Position numbers and translations under genes: made by a program. Shown one piece after another: positions 19,751 to 24,393 of a DNA stretch of 24,393 nucleotides; within the stretch, counting starts at the first letter, position 1; each line of letters begins with the position of its first letter. The notes below the pieces were generated by a model. The model was not told where the DNA came from. It did not search any database and saw only the letters and a program-made list of their open reading frames with translations. The DNA lies in assembly GCA_032718475.1 (NCBI GenBank), contig JAUCBJ010002330.1, positions 1-24,393 of the forward strand. Direction: 5' to 3'. This DNA comes from Nemertoderma westbladi. Its lineage: Eukaryota > Xenacoelomorpha > Nemertodermatida > Nemertodermatidae.

Positions 19751-19831
19751 GCACATCCTAACAAGTTTGACCCATTCTTTATAGTCTTTCTCTAGTTTAG
19801 GCGGCTTACGCCAACATTCGCCTTCAGACAT
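19742..19831 (-). pseudogene. Copia Gag start codon and N terminus, cut by a LINE
   Basis: The ATG at 19831-19829 opens a 29-codon frame with WRKPPKLEKDYKEWVKLV. The W-x-KPP-x-L...Y-x-x-W layout fits the beginning of Gag in related Copia elements, where it opens the capsid region. It lies about 370 bases after the primer-binding site, a normal leader length. After VRMC the text changes to LINE sequence and the frame stops at once. Confidence 0.6.
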
Positions 19832-20198
19832 ACCGGTATCGCAGTTTGAGTAGGCCTAGGCTGCTTATGCTAGGCCTAGTCCAATCTAACTTTATTGTTA
19901 AACACGCAGCAGTAGGCCTATTATAACTAAATTCAATAGCCCTACAGTGGTGAGCTAGCAGCTATATAAATTTAATTATTACCATAGAACTGTCATTCGG
20001 ATCTATCAGTCCGTGGATAAGCCTACCGCAGTCGGCACATTTCATCATTTACTGTTTAGTTTACGGCCGTGTACTACCGGTACTGTGTATCAGGTACCTA
20101 CCGGCCACACGGTATCCAAATCTAGTCCTTGATCCAAAATACAACAATTAATTCTGCAATTCAGGAATTAATTTACAACATCAAATGATAACAAAATG
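19832..20198 (-). other. Copia leader between primer-binding site and gag
   Basis: This is noncoding sequence at the place of the 5' untranslated leader and packaging region. It is notable for repeated AGGCCTA words, including the perfect palindrome CTAGGCCTAG at 19870-19879. Confidence 0.5.
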
Positions 20199-20209
20199 CT
20201 CTGCTACCA
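20199..20209 (-). promoter_or_regulatory. Primer-binding site for initiator tRNA-Met
   Basis: On the minus strand TGGTAGCAGAG lies one base after the 5' LTR. It is complementary to CCA plus the last eight bases of metazoan initiator tRNA-Met (CUCUGCUA-CCA) over all 11 positions. The tRNA would prime minus-strand DNA synthesis. Its place directly inside the LTR confirms both the element's orientation and the LTR border. Confidence 0.85.
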
Positions 20210-20210
20210 T

Positions 20211-20445
20211 TGTTAAAACTCTTTGACAATAACTTCTGACTGTATACTCCAGCAATATGGGTATTAGGATATATTACTGCAACTACAAGCACTAACAACT
20301 ATTTTGAGAGAGTTATGATACAACTGACAACACACAAAAGACTGAACTACTGTACCGGTACTGACAACCTCCACCAATATAATACACACTGAGAATATAT
20401 ATATTGGGCCATGCCTTATAACATTTTGACACTACTCAAGCCACA
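20211..20445 (-). repeat. Copia 5' LTR (235 bp)
   Basis: On the minus strand it begins TGTGGCTTGAGT and ends TTTTAACA, the standard TG...CA termini, followed by one base and the primer-binding site. It matches the 3' LTR at 11192-11381 over about 180 bases. Promoter-like text is TTATAAGG and the AT run ATATATATATT shortly downstream. The last 50 or so bases are found only in this copy. Confidence 0.88.
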
Positions 20446-20946
20446 GGATCTACTTTGTGTCCTTTGAGATACAATCATTATTGCTTAAGCGATAGTCTGG
20501 CAAAGACAGGAGCCGCTAAACTAATCTTTAAGTTCCTGTGAAGAATCAAGGGGATGCAAATTTTGAAGTACACCCCAACACGATTTTACTCCATTTATAT
20601 GTATTTAAGAAAAGTTTGCCGGACTTTTTCAATGTATCTGGATGTGTGAAATCCCAAATCTCTGCAACAGTACAGGTACAATAAGAATATGAGCTTTTCA
20701 AAATATCTGACTCCATGTCAATCAGGAGTTAAACTCATTGTGTTTCAAACATAATAACATTATAGGCCATGAGTATACATTTACTTATTTTCTGGCCCGC
20801 GTAGCGAGACATCTAGTATTCACTGTGTTGTTGTTGGTGTTGGGGTTGGGGAAAGCTATGAACTCATAGTGGACCCAGTGGTCACAAGTCCCAGATAGAC
20901 CATATAATGTTTCATAGGAAATACAGGAGCTCTATACAAGACTGTA
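20446..20946. other. Spacer without recognisable features
   Basis: No coding or repeat similarity is visible. It ends in a TTG/GGTG-rich stretch (20825-20850) that includes GTTGTTGTTGGTGTTG, a near match to text just after the second RTE copy. Confidence 0.4.
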
Positions 20947-21258
20947 ATGCATTTACACTTCGACCCTTCTCCATTTACACTTCATCGCCTTATTGTGGCC
21001 AAGGTAAGACTTAGTCTGCGTGCTAGCAGAACAACGAAATATGCCTTGCCACTTCACGGCATGACTGGTCCTCTCTGTTGCAACAGTGTGAGCTCCAGCT
21101 TCACACTACAGCTGAGCAACAGGTATGAGGTTATTGCCTCTGAGGCGGCAGATCATTGCGAGGGTTATACTGCCTTCAAAGAAGTAGTTAAGTTAGCAGC
21201 TGTAGAAACAGTTCCTGTATACCCTCAAAACAGGAATAGGGAGGGACCCTTGGACTGA
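20947..21258 (+). pseudogene. RTE-like ORF segment between endonuclease and RT
   Basis: A 103-codon frame contains HRLIVAKVRLSLRAS, the conserved end of the RTE endonuclease region (normally SDHHLVxAKV), and then a helical linker with EAADHCEGYTAFKEVVKLAA. The SDH catalytic triplet is not visible because the text before LHRLIV does not match the family, so the element is probably truncated or altered there. The linker continues in another frame after 21258 (KAQKELRLKQTTA, QSSQAWKSINLLTGRK). Confidence 0.75.
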
Positions 21259-21536
21259 CCACAAAATTCAGAAGTGCCGAAATGACCTCTATAAGGCGCA
21301 GAAAGAGTTACGACTCAAACAGACTACAGCGACCAAGAATGAACTAAAGGAGCTAATAAACCAACAGGTTGATGCCATCAATGATGCTGATGACAGCAGG
21401 CAATCATCCCAGGCATGGAAATCGATCAACTTGCTTACTGGTCGGAAAAGCCAACCAACCAGCAAGGTTAAGGCTGAATCACCAGCCAATCGCCTCAATG
21501 GTTGGAAGGCCCACTTTGAAAGCTCCTCAATAATGA

Positions 21537-21627
21537 CAGGGTATTGCCTGATAACTTTATAGAAGTAAAAGTGTCTGTCATTATCTCAGGGTATTGCCTG
21601 ATAACTTTATAGAAGTAAAAGTGTCTG
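21537..21627 (+). repeat. 41-bp direct duplication with 9-base spacer
   Basis: CAGGGTATTGCCTGATAACT and the following 21 bases occur at 21537-21577 and 21587-21627. The sibling LINE copy has this text once, so the duplication arose in this copy. Confidence 0.88.
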
Positions 21628-21997
21628 AGTCTGTACTCCCAGATATTCCCATTGGCGATATCTCCTTTGCAGAAGTGAACGCTGCTGCAAAGAGCATTAA
21701 GACCAATCGTGCCAGTGGCGTAGAATGGTGTTCCCCCTGAGGTCTTTAAAATACCTAAGTGTTTAAAGCTCATCTATCCCATCATAGTAGACATGTAACG
21801 AACAACAAGAGTCCCACAAGAAATGAAAACAAATAATTTGGTGCCGGTTTCCAAGAAGGGCAACTTAACACTCTATGTACAATAGATTCTATCAAATCGC
21901 ATCAGGGATCCCATTGAGAGACTGCTCCGTGGAAATCAGAATGGGTTCCGTAAAGGTTGTGGGGCCATGGAGCCCATTTTGGCACTTAGAAGGATAA

Positions 21998-22507
21998 TTG
22001 AAGAGTTATCAAAAAAGAAAGACAGGCATCTATCTGTCTGTTATCTTTGTTGACTTCTTCAAGGCCTTTGATTCAGTCTCTCACTCACGTATGTTCAGCA
22101 TACTTTCATCATATGGGATTCCTGATGATAAAATTGCAGCAATCAGATCAGTATACGATGGTTTGACAACATTTGTGTCTACTGTTGATGCTGACATAGA
22201 ACCATTTGAAGTATTATGGGGAGTCCTCCAAGGAGACACAGTTGCGCCATTCTTGTTCATAATTTTGGTTGACTTTGTTCTACGCATGTCCTTACATCAT
22301 CATAATGATGATGGGGTGATGGTAACTCCACCTACTGGCTCCAGAAGTCGAGGAAATCCTGACAAGTACCTAACTGATCCAGACTTTGCTGATGACTTAG
22401 GAGTACTCTCAGATTCACTAGAGGGAGCCCAACAGCTTCTCAGCTCATTAGAACAGGCTGCTTCTAGTATTGGTCTTTTTATTAACTCCAAAAAAACAAA
22501 ATTTTGA
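21998..22507 (+). pseudogene. RTE-like reverse transcriptase core
   Basis: This is the best preserved part of the second RTE-like copy: a 169-codon frame with IFVDFFKAFDSV (motif A, D19), GVLQGDTVAPFLF (motif B), DFADDLGVLS (D132, D133) and LFINSKKTK. All catalytic aspartates are present. A short insertion just before motif A (repeated ATCTG text near 22030) puts the first 14 residues out of the original frame, so the ATG is not the true start. It ends early at TGA 22505-22507, where the sibling copy reads on. Inactive as it stands, because the flanking domains are deleted or shifted. Confidence 0.88.
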
Positions 22508-22932
22508 CAGTTAACTCACAGTTAACTGACAGTTAAAGTCCTCATCAAGTCTCAGACCAGATGAACATAAGCTCAAATGATGGTATGCTTGAGCATGTGA
22601 ACGACTTCTGTTACCTGGGATCATGGATTCGGAAGTCAGGTGAGGACCTTCGAATACGTATTGGAAAGGCATGGGCGGCCTTGAATAGGCTTTCCAGGAT
22701 TTAGAAGTCAAGGAGAATGAACAAAGTCGCCTCCGCTTTGCAGGACATTGCTTTCGCCGTGAGGACCAGCAAGTACATAATATTGTGCTTTGGCAGCCTC
22801 ATGGAGTGAATAAGCATGGTAGACAGCCCATGACTTTCTTGAGACGTATCTTAAAGGACACTGGCTTTGAAGATGAACTAGCAAATATTATGGGTGATAG
22901 GGAGTTGTGGTGCCGGAATTTTGTCGACTAGC
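22508..22932 (+). pseudogene. RTE-like thumb and C-terminal block, deleted internally
   Basis: Fragments in shifting frames are CYLGSWIRKSGEDLRIRIG (thumb), then, after a deletion of about 230 bases relative to the sibling copy, SRLRFAGHCFRREDQQ, HGVNKHGRQPMTFL and MGDRELW. The YG.ECW-type block present in the other copy is missing. A locally expanded CAGTTAA stretch (22508-22535) sits at its start. Confidence 0.8.
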
Positions 22933-23525
22933 CGGCACAGCATTCTTAAAAATACAGCTGGAATGCAGCATGCCGATCTTAGTAGTAGAAGTTGTTGCTG
23001 GTGTTGTTAATTTCTCGCTAGCTTTTGGTATTAGGGATTGACATGGCCCCAGTAGCTCGTCTATACTTAAAGTACCGTATTTTGATAAGGGAATTAGCAA
23101 ACGGAGGCCTGTCATTTAGCGGGGAGGGGGGGGGGGGTGGGGGGGGGGGATTTCCAGCAATCCCGCAGTCAAGAACGCCCATAATGTGCAACGCTTCCAA
23201 AATTAAGTTGCATTTTTTTGAGGTTTTAGAACATGTAGGATTTAGTACTACGTGGTCTTGCTCATGTGGGTGGACCACCGTACAGTTGCGAATTTTATAC
23301 TAAAGGAGACAATTGTTTAAATTTTATTGTTTAATTGGTAATCCGATTAGCCACATTGCCACATATACAGTAAGATATACAGTATATTGTATAATTACAA
23401 TATTAAAAGTTAAGTTACAATAATACTTTGGACAATAATGGCGTGGCTAGTATTATAGCCCAATGTATTGCCTGGGAGTGCCGGGCAGGTAGGGGTGGTG
23501 TGCTGTGCAGTGCGAGCAAAAAAGA

Positions 23526-23546
23526 GGGGGGGGGGGGGGGGGGGGG
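23526..23546 (+). repeat. Homopolymer run of 21 G
   Basis: An uninterrupted G tract, one of three within 650 bases and all on the same strand. Such tracts can form quadruplexes and are prone to length errors in sequencing. Confidence 0.85.
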
Positions 23547-23743
23547 ATATTACTATTATGTGGATTGTGAGGTGAGGGATTGTTACTGTTGCTGTTGATA
23601 ATGAATGATAATCTCCAGCGCATTCAATTGTTTCACTGTAGTTCCGATGCTGATCCAGGTATATAAAACTAAACTAATAAGTCGAGTTAGGAGATACATA
23701 AAATATAAAATATTGGATTGAAAAGGCTATGAAAAATTGTTAA

Positions 23744-23769
23744 GGGGGGGGGGGGGGGGGGGGGGGGGG
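23744..23769 (+). repeat. Homopolymer run of 26 G
   Basis: The longest G run in the window. The sequence after it (TAGCACCCTCCTATTTTGC onward) differs in character from what precedes, so it may mark a repeat boundary or an assembly join. Confidence 0.85.
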
Positions 23770-24362
23770 TAGCACCCTCCTATTTTGCAAATTGACAAAA
23801 AAGTTTTTTTGTTCTATCATGTGCCAAATTTAATGGAGATTTGAAATCTGCAAGCAGTTTTCTCATATCTTTTCTCAAACTGAAGTTATTACCCAAAACG
23901 TAAGAGCTGGTCTGAGTTTTGAAAAGCCTTCGAGCAGCACTATGTATTACAATTGTAAGAGGCCCTTTTTATAGAAAAGGCTCTTTCGTTACAGATATGA
24001 ATAAAATTGCTAGAAAGTTGTTTTACTGGTTATATGTTTAGCTTTATATATTAAAGGTTATTTTACTAGTTATATTATAAGTTTAGCAAGCATGAAAAAT
24101 TTCGTTAAATTTCATTCATTTTTGACAAAGTTATTGTTGGACATAGAAAAATGGTATTATCTAAAATAGCGGGAAGGTTTGAATTGTTTCTTAAACTTTA
24201 AATACCCATATCTCAGAATGACGTTTTGTCATGAAAAGGGCTATTTCTCCGCAGTTTTAAATAAAATGAGTTGAAATTTGGTACATTTGTTAAGATTACC
24301 CTTCTTCATACTTCTTCTTAACAAATTTCGTTGGAAATGCCCTGGAGCCTTTTTATATCAAA

Positions 24363-24393
24363 AAGGCCCAAAAAAGCCCTTTTTTGGGGCCTT
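24363..24393. repeat. Terminal hairpin-forming inverted repeat
   Basis: AAGGCCC followed by six A pairs with six T followed by GGGGCCTT, around a short GCCC loop, with one extra G in the right arm. The window edge cuts the feature, so its full length is unknown. Confidence 0.55.

Larger units (their letters stand above)
11192..20445 (-). mobile_element. Copia-type LTR retrotransposon, broken up by nested insertions
   Basis: Two direct repeats (11192-11381 and 20211-20445) flank minus-strand fragments lying in Copia order: gag, zinc knuckle, protease, pre-integrase, integrase, reverse transcriptase, RNase H. A primer-binding site lies directly inside the right-hand repeat. Removing the RTE-like LINE, the CR1/Jockey-like LINE and the unidentified 960-bp block would leave about 4.3 kb, close to a normal Copia length. 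The element is dead: it has many frameshifts and stops, lost protease and RT catalytic residues, a deleted gag centre and a deleted RNase H centre. By eye the two LTRs differ at roughly a dozen positions plus small indels, which suggests an old insertion. The left LTR lacks its outer end, so no flanking target duplication can be read. Confidence 0.88.
20947..22988 (+). mobile_element. Second RTE-like LINE copy, with deletions and duplications
   Basis: It is co-linear with the minus-strand LINE at 14284-16230 but extends further 5', into the segment between endonuclease and RT (LIVAKVRLSLRASRTTKYA). It ends in the same TAG-repeat tail (CTTAGTAGTAG). Compared with the other copy it lacks about 54 bases near 21340, about 65 bases near 21880 (the GISLIS block) and about 230 bases near 22710 (thumb and early C-terminal part). 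It gains a 41-bp duplication (21537-21627) and three copies of CAGTTAA near 22508-22535. The two copies derive from one family but inserted separately. Confidence 0.88.
22989..24393. other. Noncoding region with long G runs and A/T-rich hairpins
   Basis: No coding similarity is visible; an open frame through the first G run (23025-23303) is a low-complexity artefact. G runs are at 23126-23149 (12 and 11, split by one T), 23526-23546 (21) and 23744-23769 (26). A hairpin-prone AAGAGGCCCTTTTT...AAAAGGCTCTTT lies near 23955-23990. Imperfect repeats of TTTTACTRGTTATAT lie near 24020-24080. The window ends in an inverted repeat of AAGGCCC/GGGGCCTT flanking A6 and T6 (24363-24393). Confidence 0.55.

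Noticed and set aside
23025-23303. Gly-rich ORF, and a Pro-rich ORF on the other strand
   Set aside because: Created by translating the G runs; no start context or similarity.
1-24393. tRNA, rRNA or a host protein-coding gene
   Set aside because: No cloverleaf, rRNA-like text or non-transposon domain gene was seen on either strand, apart from the short CXC-like fragment of unknown origin.
1-24393. A new defence or gene-transfer system
   Set aside because: All long coding similarity belongs to known retrotransposon families, and the pieces are broken. Context gives no sign of a cooperating gene set.

Overview
This window is metazoan, probably invertebrate, nuclear DNA made almost entirely of transposable-element remains. 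I see no host gene, rRNA, tRNA, operon or CRISPR array. Lineage evidence is only indirect: BEL/Pao and Copia LTR elements sit beside RTE-like and CR1/Jockey-like LINEs, the spacers are AT-rich, and the word AGGCCTA recurs. I cannot name a species.

Layout, left to right. (1) 2-4369 (+) is the pol region of a BEL/Pao element cut by the window edge. It is nearly intact (protease, reverse transcriptase, RNase H, integrase, C-terminal domain) except for one in-frame TGA at 257-259. A noncoding stretch follows that probably holds its 3' LTR. (2) 6749-8335 (-) is a LINE endonuclease fragment that stops where the reverse transcriptase begins. (3) 8644-10270 (+) is a second, much more decayed BEL/Pao pol from another lineage. 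(4) 10777-11058 (+) is a broken cysteine-rich (CXC-like) coding fragment.

(5) 11192-20445 (-) is one Copia element expanded to about 9.3 kb by later insertions. Its 5' LTR (20211-20445) is followed by a primer-binding site matching the 3' end of initiator tRNA-Met. Read on the minus strand, next come a gag start, gag end with zinc knuckle, protease, pre-integrase and integrase domains, reverse transcriptase, RNase H remnant and a truncated 3' LTR (11192-11381). A CR1/Jockey-like LINE (about 17755-19750) interrupts gag. An RTE-like LINE (14284-16230) interrupts integrase and is bounded by a 9-bp target-site duplication. About 960 bp of unidentified DNA separates reverse transcriptase from RNase H.

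(6) 20947-22988 (+) is a second RTE-like copy with deletions and small duplications. (7) 22989-24393 is noncoding, with three long G runs and A/T-rich hairpins.

The elements do not work together. The window records successive insertions and decay. Every coding element seen is broken by stops, frameshifts, deletions or lost catalytic residues. The first BEL/Pao pol is the least damaged. I found no convincing new biological system; the most informative signals are the nested Copia structure, the CXC-like fragment and the single-stop BEL/Pao pol.
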